DNA from: an uncultured Pontibacter sp. | Lineage (GTDB): Bacteria; Bacteroidota; Bacteroidia; Cytophagales; Hymenobacteraceae | DNA length: 64,000 nucleotides | NCBI RefSeq assembly: GCF_947499215.1 | Contig: NZ_CANMNI010000001.1 | Coordinates: forward strand, 620,001-684,000 | Direction of reading: 5' to 3' | Part shown: piece after piece, positions 1 to 8,970 of the stretch | Layout of the letters: every line of letters starts with the position of its first letter | Position numbering within the stretch: the stretch's first letter is position 1 | The notes under the pieces: generated by a model | What the model was told of the DNA's origin: nothing | Seen by the model: only the letters and a program-made list of their open reading frames with translations | The model's database searches: none | Position numbers and translations under genes: made by a program

Positions 1-27
1 GGTATGGCTAGCTTTAGGTTCAGGTAT

Positions 28-65
28 AAAAAACTGTCCCTATACCTGCTCGGGTATAGGGACAG
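28..65 (-). terminator. Rho-independent terminator of the cytochrome c gene
   Basis: A perfect 13-bp inverted repeat (34-46 with 53-65, loop 47-52) ends on the minus strand in a run of T (complement of the A run at 28-33). It lies directly after the stop of the minus-strand cytochrome gene. Both stem arms contain the GGTATA/TATACC motif that is over-represented in this window. Confidence 0.85.
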
Positions 66-79
66 CCTGTATCATCAGA

Positions 80-604
80 CTATTTGCGTAGTGAGAGGAT
101 GTACCGCGCCATTTCCTTGGCGTCCCCTTCGCTTACGTTCGGATGTGGCGGCATCGGGATCTGGCCCCACACACCGGCACCACCCTGAATGATCTTCCCG
201 GCAAGGTAGTCCACGTTCTTGTCATTGAATTCGTACTTTTGGGCTACCTCCTCATAAGACGGCCCTACTACTTTCTGGTCTACCTTATGACAGGCCAAAC
301 AGTCCGATCCGGCGATCAGCTTTTCGCCTTTGACATACTTTGCTGACAAGACCTCTTTTTGTTCTCCGGCCTCACTGCCTGTACCCGGTCCGGTTGGTGT
401 GCCGGCTGGCGTGGTCTGCACATCCTGTGTGGCTCCCCCCTCAGGTGGTGTGGTGGCCGGGCGAGGCGGCTGTGGCCGCGAAGCCACTGCCGTGGTGTCT
501 GGCTGATAATCCCGGTCGTAATAACGCTCATACTCTGACTTCTGCTCATTGCCACAGGCGGTCAGCAGCGCAAAGGCTGAAATAGCCATCAGTATCTTTT
601 TCAT
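80..604 (-). CDS. Lipoprotein c-type cytochrome (class I)
   Basis: A 174-residue protein predicted to be exported, lipid-anchored and to carry one covalently bound haem for periplasmic electron transfer. Visible: a lipoprotein signal peptide ending in the lipobox LLTAC (Cys17), a Pro/Thr/Gly-rich linker of about residues 35-82, then a small cytochrome c domain with the haem motif CLACH (Cys102, Cys105, His106) and a likely axial Met151 in the segment IPMPPHP. Single-haem domains of this size (about 85 residues) are typical of cytochrome c551/c552. The gene is divergent from the protease starting at 820 and has its own terminator. The electron partner cannot be told from the context. Confidence 0.9.
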   Translation of the reverse strand: MKKILMAISAFALLTACGNEQKSEYERYYDRDYQPDTTAVASRPQPPRPATTPPEGGATQDVQTTPAGTPTGPGTGSEAGEQKEVLSAKYVKGEKLIAGSDCLACHKVDQKVVGPSYEEVAQKYEFNDKNVDYLAGKIIQGGAGVWGQIPMPPHPNVSEGDAKEMARYILSLRK

Positions 605-633
605 AGTTGGGGTTTTTGTTTGTTCTAATTGCT

Positions 634-700
634 GCGCTTAAAGTATGCTGTTTGTGCGTATTTGAAGCGCTTAGAGAATATGTACTGACCTGAGCGCTTA
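634..700. promoter_or_regulatory. Three direct repeats of GCGCTTA in a divergent promoter region
   Basis: GCGCTTA occurs at 634-640, 667-673 and 694-700, all in the same orientation; the first and third extend to GCGCTTAAAGT. The middle copy sits in the palindrome AAGCGCTT. They lie between the divergent cytochrome lipoprotein gene and the met-zincin protease gene, so they may be an operator array. The regulator is unknown. Confidence 0.35.
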
Positions 701-819
701 AAGTTTTCCGTTTTGCAGTGGAGCGTATCCTTATATACTTCCAGCTATATTTTCCGGTTTCTATTTTTGAAATGTGTAACTTAAGCCTTCATACCCTACG
801 ACAAGCTATACCTTACATC

Positions 820-3255
820 ATGATTTCAACCAGTAAAAACTGCTTTCTGCTTTTGCTCCTGCTGTCATTCATAACTTATGGCAGCACACTCGCCCAGAAC
901 CTTCCCAGCATTTCCTCCAAAACCGCGGGAATGAAGAAATTTTCAGGCTTTTACCCCTTCTATTGGGACGAGCAAAACGGCAAAATATGGCTCGAGGTTG
1001 ACAAGTTTGAGCAGGATTTCCTGTATGTGAACTCACTGCCGGGCGGATTGGGCTCCAACGACATTGGGCTCGACAGAGGACAGCTGGGTGGACAGCGTAT
1101 CGTTTCATTTAAAAGAGTCGGCCCCAAAGTACTGCTCGTGCAGCCTAACCTGCGCTACAGGGCTATTACGGACAATCAAAATGAGGCCCGTGCCGTGGAG
1201 GAGTCTTTTGCCCAATCGGTGATCTGGGGCTTTAAAGCAGAAGCTACCGAGGGGCAGAAAGTTTTGGTCGACGCTACGGACTTTCTCCTGCGCGACGCAC
1301 ACGATGCGATCGGCAGTATCAGGCGCGCGGGCCAAGGCACCTACCGCCTCGATGCCAGCCGCTCGGCGCTATACCTGCCACGCACCAAGAACTTCCCTAA
1401 GAACACGGAGTTTGAATCGACCCTCACTTTTACGAGTGACAACGGCGGGTTTACTGTGCGCAGCGTAGCACCAGACGAACAGGCTGTTACCCTGCGCCAG
1501 CACCACTCTTTTATTCAACTGCCCGACAACAACTACACCCCACGCGAGGCTGATCCCCGAGCTGGTTTTTTTGGCATCTCCTACTATGACTACGCCACGC
1601 CGGTAAACGAAAGCATTGAGAAGCGCTACATCGCCCGTCACCGATTGCAAAAGAAGAATCCCACTGCCAAGGTATCGGAAGCTGTTAAACCGATTATATA
1701 TTACGTCGATAATGGGGCTCCGGAGCCAATCCGCTCTGCTTTGCTGGACGGCGCCCGCTGGTGGAATCAGGCATTTGAGGCGGCCGGGTATAAGGATGCC
1801 TTTCGGGTAGAGGTACTACCTGACACCGCCGACCCGATGGACGTGCGCTACAATATGATACAATGGGTGCACCGCAGTACCCGCGGCTGGTCGTATGGTG
1901 CTTCTGTTATCGATCCGCGCACAGGCGAGATTATCAAAGGCCATGTCTCACTGGGGTCCCTCCGTGTGCGACAGGATTACCTGATTGCGGAGGGATTGCT
2001 TGCTCCTTATGAGGATGGGAAACCTGCCAGCAGTGCCATGATGGAAATGGCGTTGGCCCGCATCAGGCAGTTGTCGGCGCACGAACTGGGCCATACGCTG
2101 GGCATCATGCACAATTACGACGCCAACAACAATGCTTCTGTGATGGATTATCCGCACCCGCAAGTGAAGCTGGACCGGGCTGGAAAACTTGATCTGACGA
2201 ATGCCTACGGCACTGCCATAGGTGAATGGGATAAGCTGGCAGTGGCCTATGGTTACCAAGATTTTCCGAAAGGTACCAACGAAAAGAAAGCGCTGGATGA
2301 ATTGCTGGCACAGGGCCGCTCTCGCGGTCTGACCTTTATCTCAGACTCGGACGCCCGTTCACCCGGTGGCGCGCACCCAACGGCACACCTGTGGGACAAT
2401 GGCACCAATGCACCAGACGAGCTGCTTCGCGTGCTCGAGGTACGCCAAAAAGCCCTGCAGAACTTCTCTGAAAAGAACATAAAGCCGAACTCCCCCATGA
2501 GCACCTTGGAGAACGTGCTGGTACCAATTTACAACTTCCACCGCTACCAAACAGAAGCCGCCGTCAAACTGATCGGTGGCATGCGCTATACCTACGCCCT
2601 GCGCGGTGATAAGCAGCTCGTAACCGAAGTGCTCGACAAAAGGGAGCAACAAAAAGCCCTCGATGCCATGCTCAAGACAATCTCGCCGGAGGTGCTCACC
2701 CTGCCGGAGAACATCATCTCCCTGATACCGCCGCGTGTTCCGGGCTTTAGTAATAACCGAGAGCTTTTCTCGAAACGCACCGGTCTCACTTTCGATCCGC
2801 TGGCTGCTGCAGAGGCCTCGGCTGATTTTTCACTTTCGTTTTTGCTGCACCCGGAGCGAGCATCCCGTTTGGTAGAGTTTGGCGCGCGCCATAACACCCT
2901 TGCTTTGCAGGATGTCACAAGGCAGCTCATAGACCAGACGTGGAAAAGCCGACGCCAGAACGGGTTAGCCGCACAGGTGCAGTTGCAAACCGAACAGGTT
3001 GTGCTGACGCACCTGATGGCTTTGGCGCAAAACGAAAATGCTTCTTTTCAGGCCCGAGCCGTTGCCGCCAGCGCCTTAGCTGACATTAAACAGCACGCCA
3101 CCAGCCAAGCCAAGCGCACCCGCGATGACGGGTATAAAGCGCACCTTGATTTTGCGCTGGCGAGAATCGAAAATCCAGAAGAGATCAAACCAACCAAAGC
3201 GCTTGACTTGCCACCGGGAGCCCCGATTGGGGATGGCGTTTTTGGCTGTAACTAG
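820..3255 (+). CDS. Secreted zinc-dependent metalloprotease (met-zincin family, DUF5117/DUF4953-like)
   Basis: An 811-residue protein read from the ATG at 820. The open frame runs further upstream, but only this start gives a clean signal peptide (short polar N-terminus, Leu-rich core, cut near STLAQ). The zinc-binding signature is HELGHTLGIMH, with ligands His421, His425 and His431 and catalytic Glu422, followed by a Met-turn-like segment VMDYP. This matches the large Bacteroidetes met-zincins, whose substrates are mostly unknown. It is paralogous to the protease at 15583-18090, sharing the YFTLSQ-type/GISYYDYA region, the PIIYYVD segment and the zinc motif. It probably acts in the periplasm or outside the cell. 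Confidence 0.88.
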   Translation: MISTSKNCFLLLLLLSFITYGSTLAQNLPSISSKTAGMKKFSGFYPFYWDEQNGKIWLEVDKFEQDFLYVNSLPGGLGSNDIGLDRGQLGGQRIVSFKRVGPKVLLVQPNLRYRAITDNQNEARAVEESFAQSVIWGFKAEATEGQKVLVDATDFLLRDAHDAIGSIRRAGQGTYRLDASRSALYLPRTKNFPKNTEFESTLTFTSDNGGFTVRSVAPDEQAVTLRQHHSFIQLPDNNYTPREADPRAGFFGISYYDYATPVNESIEKRYIARHRLQKKNPTAKVSEAVKPIIYYVDNGAPEPIRSALLDGARWWNQAFEAAGYKDAFRVEVLPDTADPMDVRYNMIQWVHRSTRGWSYGASVIDPRTGEIIKGHVSLGSLRVRQDYLIAEGLLAPYEDGKPASSAMMEMALARIRQLSAHELGHTLGIMHNYDANNNASVMDYPHPQVKLDRAGKLDLTNAYGTAIGEWDKLAVAYGYQDFPKGTNEKKALDELLAQGRSRGLTFISDSDARSPGGAHPTAHLWDNGTNAPDELLRVLEVRQKALQNFSEKNIKPNSPMSTLENVLVPIYNFHRYQTEAAVKLIGGMRYTYALRGDKQLVTEVLDKREQQKALDAMLKTISPEVLTLPENIISLIPPRVPGFSNNRELFSKRTGLTFDPLAAAEASADFSLSFLLHPERASRLVEFGARHNTLALQDVTRQLIDQTWKSRRQNGLAAQVQLQTEQVVLTHLMALAQNENASFQARAVAASALADIKQHATSQAKRTRDDGYKAHLDFALARIENPEEIKPTKALDLPPGAPIGDGVFGCN

Positions 3256-3272
3256 AGTGCCCTTTGCAAGAT

Positions 3273-3322
3273 AAAACAGTCCGCCCCTGCCAGATCAGTT
3301 CTGGCAGGGGCGGACTGTTTTT
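3273..3322. terminator. Bidirectional terminator between convergent genes
   Basis: A perfect stem of about 21 bp (3273-3293 with 3301-3321) with a 7-nt loop is flanked by A-rich sequence on the left and T-rich on the right, so it can end transcription from both sides: the protease (+) and the small gene at 3345 (-). Confidence 0.85.
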
Positions 3323-3344
3323 ATACTTTCTGGCTGTACTGTTG

Positions 3345-3608
3345 CTACATATCAGACCCAATCATATCCTGTAGATCAATGTTATCTACGTAAGGCGCCA
3401 GCACGGCCATTGCATTTGATGTGCGTTTAAAAGTGCTGACCACCTCGGCTTCGCTTCCTCTCCATACTTCTACAAAGATATTTCCCAAGGTATAAAGTGT
3501 GACGGTATACTCGTTGAATTTGCGCTGCGCAATCAGGGTGCCGCCTTTGTGCAGGGCTTCTTGCTGACTCCGAAACGGGAGCCTCTCAAGCATTGAATAT
3601 TCTTGCAT
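3345..3608 (-). CDS. Small hypothetical protein
   Basis: An 87-residue protein if read from the ATG at 3608; the frame is open up to 3725, but the longer form would overlap the divergent 61-residue gene at 3681. No signal peptide or membrane segment is seen in the short form. The middle part (FNEYTVTLYTLGNIFVEVWR) looks like a compact beta-rich fold, and the C-terminus is acidic. I do not recognise the family. It ends beside the shared terminator at 3273-3322. The start is the main doubt; another ATG is at 3593. Confidence 0.6.
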   Translation of the reverse strand: MQEYSMLERLPFRSQQEALHKGGTLIAQRKFNEYTVTLYTLGNIFVEVWRGSEAEVVSTFKRTSNAMAVLAPYVDNIDLQDMIGSDM

Positions 3609-3680
3609 CAGAATAGTGTCGGGTGATGGTTTATACGTAAACAGGCGCAGGGTCACTTTTGATTCAAAACAGACAACAAG

Positions 3681-3866
3681 ATGGAGTACACTTACCAAGG
3701 CGATAGAATCGCTAGACACATGCAAAGCCCCTATGTCGGAAAAGCCTGCAAAGCTATTCGGCAGGATGGCAAATGCATCCGGGGTCGTAACGCCAACATG
3801 CTCGTCGAGTTTGAGGACGGCAGCAAGCAGGTTATACCTGCCCGCATGCTGCGAAAGATTAAATAA
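3681..3866 (+). CDS. Small basic hypothetical protein (61 residues)
   Basis: A 61-residue protein starting MEYTYQG and ending MLRKIK. It has two Cys residues (in GKACKAIRQ and DGKCIRG) and a C-terminal strand-like segment MLVEFEDGSKQVIPARML resembling a small beta-barrel or KOW-like half. It is basic, with no signal peptide or membrane helix. It is divergent from the small gene at 3345-3608, with about 70 bp between their chosen starts, which would hold both promoters. The reading frame has ordinary codon use, and an A-rich stretch precedes the ATG. Function unknown. Confidence 0.6.
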   Translation: MEYTYQGDRIARHMQSPYVGKACKAIRQDGKCIRGRNANMLVEFEDGSKQVIPARMLRKIK

Positions 3867-3949
3867 ATAATGCCAAGTCTGTAATCAAGTGAAAAACCTG
3901 TTGATAGGATTTGTGATACATTAAAATATAAAGGAGTCGGTTCAGTCCT

Positions 3950-5563
3950 TTACCTGATGATGGTGACAGTCCCTTTTAAAGTGCCAGCGCAGTCGTGTGA
4001 GGCAACCCAATGATAGACAGCCTCCGGAAGGCCAGTTCCACTCCAGTCGTTAGTATAGTGACTGCTTTCGTACACTTTGCCTCCCCACCTATTGTATACC
4101 TGAAGTTTAGCACCCGCCAAAGCAGGGTCAAGCGCAAAGAATTCGTTTTTACCGTCTCCATTCGGCGTAATCACATTGTAGGTTTTGAAGGCGCTGCCCG
4201 AGACAGATTTCTTAGCGGCGCAGGGGTCGAATTTCATCAGAAAACCATTTGTTTCACCTCTGGTATTCCAGCTGATGTGTTCGGCATTGAGAGGTCCCCA
4301 GAATTGCCCGGAGATGTAAAAGGCGCCGTTTCGTTCAAACGTAATATTGGATATATATCCCCCGGCATTGAAGTGAATGCGCTCTCCCGGGTTTCCTGCT
4401 GCATCGAACTGCTGCAAAAAGGGTTGGAAGACCCAGGCCCCTGCTACGACAAAACCTCCGGAGGGCAGCAGCTTTAACTCCCATCCCAAATCATGTCCCT
4501 CACTTCCCAAGCTCTTGGCCCAGTTTACGGTGCCATTTTCAGCAAGATTGGCCAGAAAAATATCCGCGGGTACTCCCGGTGATTCAACTATACCTGTTTC
4601 TTCTAGTATGATGCCGCCAAAATCAACACGTCCCTTAAACCAGCCTGTCAGGTATATACTTTTTGTTTTGGGCTCAACTTCCAGACTCATTCCAGTACTG
4701 CTCAACCTATCAATGGAATTGTTAAAACCCTTGAGCCAGACCGGGCGGCCTTGCTTGTCTAACTTTGCCACAAAAATGTCATCCCAAGAATCAGGCAGAG
4801 TGGCAATGCCGAGTTGTCCCATTTTGAATGTACCGGTGTATGCTCCCGTCAGGTATACATTCCCGGCCTCATCCAACTCTACTTCTCGGGGATAGACGCT
4901 GCCATCGTGGGTTGACCTATACGACCACATCACTTGTCCTGTCGAAGAAATTTTGACCAAGATTAGATCGCTCCCCCTCGGGTTTTGACTAGTATAAATT
5001 TGATTCTCGAGCTGAACTGCACCCCAGAATTGCACCGGCAATACAACCTCCCCCTCGGAGCTTGCGGTGAGCACGCCCATTACCCTTGCTTCAGCGTAAC
5101 GATTTTTCGTCAGTACACCTTTGGACCAAAGCAACTTCCCGTTGGTATCAAACTTACCGATAAAGGTATTCCAGATACCTTCGCCCTCCAATACGACTTT
5201 ACCATCTATTACTAGTTCTTTTATAAACCCTCCGGCCACGTATAGGTTGCCAAATTTATCTGCCGCCACACCAACATCGCCCCCGGATTGTGGACCACCC
5301 AATGCTTTGGCCCAGAGCACCTGCCCCGCTGGGTTTGCCTTGTACATAAACATGTCTGTACTCTCAATACTGGTAAGCCTGTGGTCACCAATGGTGATGG
5401 TTCCCTCAAAATGTCCCACCGAAATGATGTTGCCGTCTTTATCAACGATGTGACTTTCGATACTATTCATTCCCGTTGATCCGATCTGATGCCCCCACTG
5501 TATCTGCGCATGCAGGTTTAGCGAAAAGAGCCAAAATAAAAGCAGTAGTAAAAGTTTATTCAT
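3950..5563 (-). CDS. Secreted beta-propeller protein with T9SS type B C-terminal sorting domain
   Basis: A 537-residue protein with an N-terminal signal peptide (MNKLLLLLLFW...LHAQ). Repeated blades of about 45-60 residues with motifs such as GNVYLTGAYTG, GNLYVAGGF and DIFVAKLDKQG are typical of SBBP/beta-propeller repeats. The last 85 residues contain VITPNGDGKNE, LQVYNRWGGKVYES and a terminal beta-strand TVTIIR, the signature of the gliding-motility-associated C-terminal domain that directs cargo to the type IX secretion system. It is therefore expected on the cell surface or released. No secretion gene lies nearby. The binding partner of the propeller is unknown. Confidence 0.88.
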   Translation of the reverse strand: MNKLLLLLLFWLFSLNLHAQIQWGHQIGSTGMNSIESHIVDKDGNIISVGHFEGTITIGDHRLTSIESTDMFMYKANPAGQVLWAKALGGPQSGGDVGVAADKFGNLYVAGGFIKELVIDGKVVLEGEGIWNTFIGKFDTNGKLLWSKGVLTKNRYAEARVMGVLTASSEGEVVLPVQFWGAVQLENQIYTSQNPRGSDLILVKISSTGQVMWSYRSTHDGSVYPREVELDEAGNVYLTGAYTGTFKMGQLGIATLPDSWDDIFVAKLDKQGRPVWLKGFNNSIDRLSSTGMSLEVEPKTKSIYLTGWFKGRVDFGGIILEETGIVESPGVPADIFLANLAENGTVNWAKSLGSEGHDLGWELKLLPSGGFVVAGAWVFQPFLQQFDAAGNPGERIHFNAGGYISNITFERNGAFYISGQFWGPLNAEHISWNTRGETNGFLMKFDPCAAKKSVSGSAFKTYNVITPNGDGKNEFFALDPALAGAKLQVYNRWGGKVYESSHYTNDWSGTGLPEAVYHWVASHDCAGTLKGTVTIIR

Positions 5564-5657
5564 GTATGCGTATTAAGTTTGTTTAGGCCTGTTTTAAATA
5601 TGCAGCCATTTATTCTGTTAACCGTTGTCTGACAATTGATCTGCGGAGTATAAATGC

Positions 5658-6068
5658 TCAAATAACCATTCTTCTTCGCGCGTAAAAGGAGCGATAGATT
5701 TCGACCAGAAGAAAAAACAAAGTACCCGCTGTTATGGCAATAACCGGCTTGGTTAAGGCTCCGTCCTGATCAACTACTATTCCTATGAAGGCGAGGAAGA
5801 GAAGATCGAACAGAAACGTATGGCTTACTGGATTGAGAGGAAACTTATAGTGCTTTTTTCTGTGGGTAAATAGTAACACCAGCATGTGCATGCCAAAGTA
5901 TATCCCATACAAAACCGGCATGATGATAAGCATATACATGACAGAAGCTTCAGCCGAAGTCCTAGACGTAACTTTATTATCCCACTCCATAAAAATAAAT
6001 AGGAGAACCTCACTTACTGTAAAGATAGGTATGTGCCATAGCAGGCTTCTTAGGTATCTATTATCCAC
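5658..6068 (-). CDS. Small integral membrane protein, unknown function
   Basis: A 136-residue protein with about four hydrophobic segments: residues 10-26, 45-67, 88-104 and 107-125. Basic clusters (HRKKHYKF between helices 2 and 3, ARRR at the C-terminus) suggest cytoplasmic loops. I do not recognise the family. It is monocistronic on the minus strand, with AT-rich flanks. The antisense frames here are shadows. Confidence 0.65.
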   Translation of the reverse strand: MDNRYLRSLLWHIPIFTVSEVLLFIFMEWDNKVTSRTSAEASVMYMLIIMPVLYGIYFGMHMLVLLFTHRKKHYKFPLNPVSHTFLFDLLFLAFIGIVVDQDGALTKPVIAITAGTLFFLLVEIYRSFYARRRMVI

Positions 6069-6247
6069 GCTCTCGTTATATTCAGAATGAGCAATATAAG
6101 TTAATTTTTAGATCTTTATATTCTGTGATCAGAAAATACATGTAGCCCAATCTTCTTTCTAAACATAAGATAAATGTAGGATTTTGGCGAGTTGGATATT
6201 TACTTGCAGTTATATTAAATACATCCTCTCACTGAGCATCAATTATT

Positions 6248-7588
6248 GTGAAAGCAGGAAGCATCTCTTTTAAAGAAACATTTTTTATCGGGTTAATGCT
6301 ATTTGCCATCTTCTTTGGCGCTGGCAACCTTATTTTTCCTTTGTCACTGGGTCAGGCTGCTGGCACTGAACTTATACCGGCCATTATCGGCTTTTTGATG
6401 ACGGGCGTGGGCCTTCCTTTGTTAGGCGTCATTGCAATCGGCATGTCCAAGAATGAAGATGTACAGTCTATCTCGGCTAAGGTGCATCCCCTGTTCGGGC
6501 TCTTGTTCCCGGTGGTGATCTACCTAACTATCGGGCCCTTGTTTGCTGTGCCGCGAACCGGCACGGTTTCCTATGAAATTGGCATCGCACCTTTACTGTC
6601 TGAAGGACTGAAAACGTCTGGCTGGGGCATGCTGCTGTACTCTGTGGTTTTCTTCACCGTCACTTACTTCTTGGCATTAAACCCCGGAAAGGTCGTGGAC
6701 CGCATCGGCAAAATGCTTACACCTGTGCTGCTGGTTATTCTCACAGCCTTATTGGTTCAAAATATTGTTTCTCCCCTAGGCGAGATAACAGCTCCGTTGG
6801 CGGCATACGAGGCTGCTCCGTTCTTCAAGGGATTTCAGGAGGGTTACCTGACCATGGATACCATCGGTTCCTTCGTGTTTGGTTTGATCGTAATCAACGC
6901 TATACGCTCTAAGGGTGTGGACAGCCCGAAGCAAATTGCCAAGGTATGCACCACAGCTGGCCTGATAGCGGCAGCCGGCCTTGGCTTGGTGTATGTCGGA
7001 CTGGCTTACTCAGGCGCTACGAGTGTTCAGGCGATCGGGCATCTGGAAAACGGAGGCCTGATCATCAGCCAGATCTCTAATCTGCAGTTTGGGCTGTCAG
7101 GCAGCCTGATCCTCAGTGTTGCCATTACCTTTGCTTGCCTCACGACCAGCATTGGTCTGATCGTGGCTTGCTCCAGCTATTTTAACAAGCTTCGCCCTTC
7201 AATTTCTTACAAAAAGTACGTATTGGGACTGACGCTGGTGAGCGCCCTTATCTCAAATGTAGGTCTGACGCAGATCATCTCTTTCTCTATACCTGTACTG
7301 GTGGCGATTTACCCGATCGTGATCGTCCTGATTACCCTGACCTTGTTTGGCTCCCTACTCCGCAATAGAAATGCTATTTATACTTGGTCGGTGCTGTTGA
7401 CGGGTATAGTGAGTATCGTAGAGGGCTTAGGAGCTGCAGGATTTGAGCTGGGCATTAGTGACGTGTTCGCAAGGTATCTTCCGCTGTATAGCCTTGGTAT
7501 GGGCTGGATTGTGCCGGCGCTGGTAGGTTGCGTAATTGGCTTTGTCCTTTCCATGCGGCAGGCATCCTACGTGCTTGAAAACGAATAG
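6248..7588 (+). CDS. brnQ: Branched-chain amino acid transporter, LIVCS family
   Basis: A 446-residue inner-membrane carrier expected to import Leu, Ile and Val with Na+ (or H+). The N-terminus has the family hallmark FIGLMLFAIFFGAGNLIFP, and about twelve hydrophobic segments follow through to the C-terminus. Length matches the family. The start is GTG at 6248; no ATG lies upstream in frame, and the hallmark sequence follows at the usual distance. It stands alone between a minus-strand gene and a new promoter at 7659, so it is probably monocistronic. Confidence 0.9.
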   Translation: MKAGSISFKETFFIGLMLFAIFFGAGNLIFPLSLGQAAGTELIPAIIGFLMTGVGLPLLGVIAIGMSKNEDVQSISAKVHPLFGLLFPVVIYLTIGPLFAVPRTGTVSYEIGIAPLLSEGLKTSGWGMLLYSVVFFTVTYFLALNPGKVVDRIGKMLTPVLLVILTALLVQNIVSPLGEITAPLAAYEAAPFFKGFQEGYLTMDTIGSFVFGLIVINAIRSKGVDSPKQIAKVCTTAGLIAAAGLGLVYVGLAYSGATSVQAIGHLENGGLIISQISNLQFGLSGSLILSVAITFACLTTSIGLIVACSSYFNKLRPSISYKKYVLGLTLVSALISNVGLTQIISFSIPVLVAIYPIVIVLITLTLFGSLLRNRNAIYTWSVLLTGIVSIVEGLGAAGFELGISDVFARYLPLYSLGMGWIVPALVGCVIGFVLSMRQASYVLENE

Positions 7589-7658
7589 CCCTTTTTGGAT
7601 TGAGTGGCTTAGCATTTTTCTGTTGATTTAAAGAAGTAGGTAAAGCTATATTTTCCCG

Positions 7659-7666
7659 TAATTTTG
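7659..7666 (+). promoter_or_regulatory. Bacteroidetes -7 promoter element (TAATTTTG)
   Basis: A match to TAnnTTTG, 67 bp before the ATG at 7733 of the RluF-like gene. No clear TTTG -33 element is visible. It supports a transcript starting near 7673. Confidence 0.5.
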
Positions 7667-7732
7667 CTTCTTCTTAAAGGATTGGCGTAAATAAGTGTGC
7701 TGACAACAGGTTACACGAACGCCTCGAACAAC

Positions 7733-8896
7733 ATGGAACCAAAAAGACTAAATAAATTCATCAGCGACTCGGGCTTCTGCTCCCGTCGCGATGCAGACGA
7801 ACTGATAGAACAAGGCCGCGTGACGGTGAACGGAAAGACCCCAACCGACCCCGGCATGAAAGTGACCCCAAAGGACAAGGTGCGCATCGATGACGAGATG
7901 CTGCGTGTGAAACAGGAACAGCCCGTATACCTGATCTTCAATAAACCGGCCAACATGTCGGCCACCTCCGATATGCAGGTACGCGACAATGTGGTGCGGG
8001 CCATCAATTTTCCGGCTACGTTGGAGCCAACGGCCATGCTGGAGCGTGAGGCCGAGGGCATCATTTTCCTGAGCAATGACGGTGATTTCGTGCGTGGCGT
8101 GAAGCGTGCCGACAACAAGTTTGAGAAAGAGTATGTAGTGTCTGTCGACAAGACGATCACCGCTGACTTCCTGCAGAAAATAAGCGGTGGCGGTGCTCCC
8201 GTACCGGGCGAAGAGCGGCTAAACAACTCCGTATCTAAAGAAACTCAGACGCGCTTTCGCATTACTTTGAAGCCGGGCACTGACCACTACCTGAAGCGTA
8301 TGTGCGAGAGCCTTGGGTATAAGGTAGTGCACCTGCAGCGCGTAGGCTTTGGTGAGTTTAAGCTGGCAAAATTGCCATCCGGTCACTGGCGCGTGCTGAC
8401 GCCACAGGAAGTAAACAGTCTGACAAGCCTGATACCCGGGGGCAAGGGAACATCTAGCCGCAAAACTTCTGAAAGTAGCTACGACAGACCGCAACGAGGC
8501 GAACGCGCTGGAGCAAGAAGTGAGCGCCCCGGAGCACGAGGTGGCGCTGGCAGTGGACCATCAAGAGGCGGTGCCTCGGGTGCGAATGCCAGAAGTGGCG
8601 CGGGCCAAGGTCCGGCAAGAGGCAGCAGACCGGGATCATCAGTTAAAGGAAGCGATGGTGCCAGAAGGACAAGAGCTTCGGGTGATGACGCTAGAAGAAC
8701 AAGCTCTTCCAGAGAAGGTGACGAAACCAGAAGAACTAGTTCATACAGAGACGGTGCCGGCAGTCCGGGCAAGAGCTCGCGAGGCGGTAATTTTAAAGGC
8801 TCCCCAAAATCAGCCCCCGGAAGAAGCTCAGCCCCGAAAAGTGGCGGCAAGCGTGGTGATGCTCCCAAAGGAGGTGGACCGAAGCGCGGCAGATAA
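7733..8896 (+). CDS. RluF/RluB-like S4-domain protein with altered pseudouridine synthase active site and RG/S-rich tail
   Basis: A 387-residue protein from the ATG at 7733 (a GTG at 7697 would add 12 residues). Residues 4-60 form an S4 RNA-binding domain (RLNKFISDSGFCSRRDAD). Residues 65-235 match the RsuA/RluF pseudouridine synthase fold and end in LPSGHWRVLTPQE. The catalytic motif GRLDxxSEG of active enzymes reads AMLEREAEG here, so the nucleophilic Asp is Glu104. The conserved RQIRRMCE segment reads HYLKRMCE. The last 150 residues are low complexity (Arg, Gly, Ser), as in RNA-binding tails. It may bind rRNA without catalysis, or have a changed mechanism. Confidence 0.82.
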   Translation: MEPKRLNKFISDSGFCSRRDADELIEQGRVTVNGKTPTDPGMKVTPKDKVRIDDEMLRVKQEQPVYLIFNKPANMSATSDMQVRDNVVRAINFPATLEPTAMLEREAEGIIFLSNDGDFVRGVKRADNKFEKEYVVSVDKTITADFLQKISGGGAPVPGEERLNNSVSKETQTRFRITLKPGTDHYLKRMCESLGYKVVHLQRVGFGEFKLAKLPSGHWRVLTPQEVNSLTSLIPGGKGTSSRKTSESSYDRPQRGERAGARSERPGARGGAGSGPSRGGASGANARSGAGQGPARGSRPGSSVKGSDGARRTRASGDDARRTSSSREGDETRRTSSYRDGAGSPGKSSRGGNFKGSPKSAPGRSSAPKSGGKRGDAPKGGGPKRGR

Positions 8897-8932
8897 TGAC
8901 TGATCGCTAATAAACTAGCTGATACTATAGCT

Positions 8933-8970
8933 AAAAAGCTCTCTTTCCCAGTCAGGAAAGAGAGCTTTTT
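8933..8970. terminator. Bidirectional terminator
   Basis: A 16-bp perfect stem (8933-8948 with 8955-8970) with A and T runs at both ends lies between the convergent RluF-like and SRPBCC genes. Confidence 0.88.

Noticed and set aside
4-192. 62-codon plus-strand frame at the left edge
   Set aside because: It overlaps the cytochrome gene's terminator and 3' end, with no protein-like pattern.
8520-8903. 127-codon frame in another frame of the RluF-like tail
   Set aside because: Low-complexity Arg/Gly/Ser coding DNA opens several frames; the tail frame itself continues the upstream domain.
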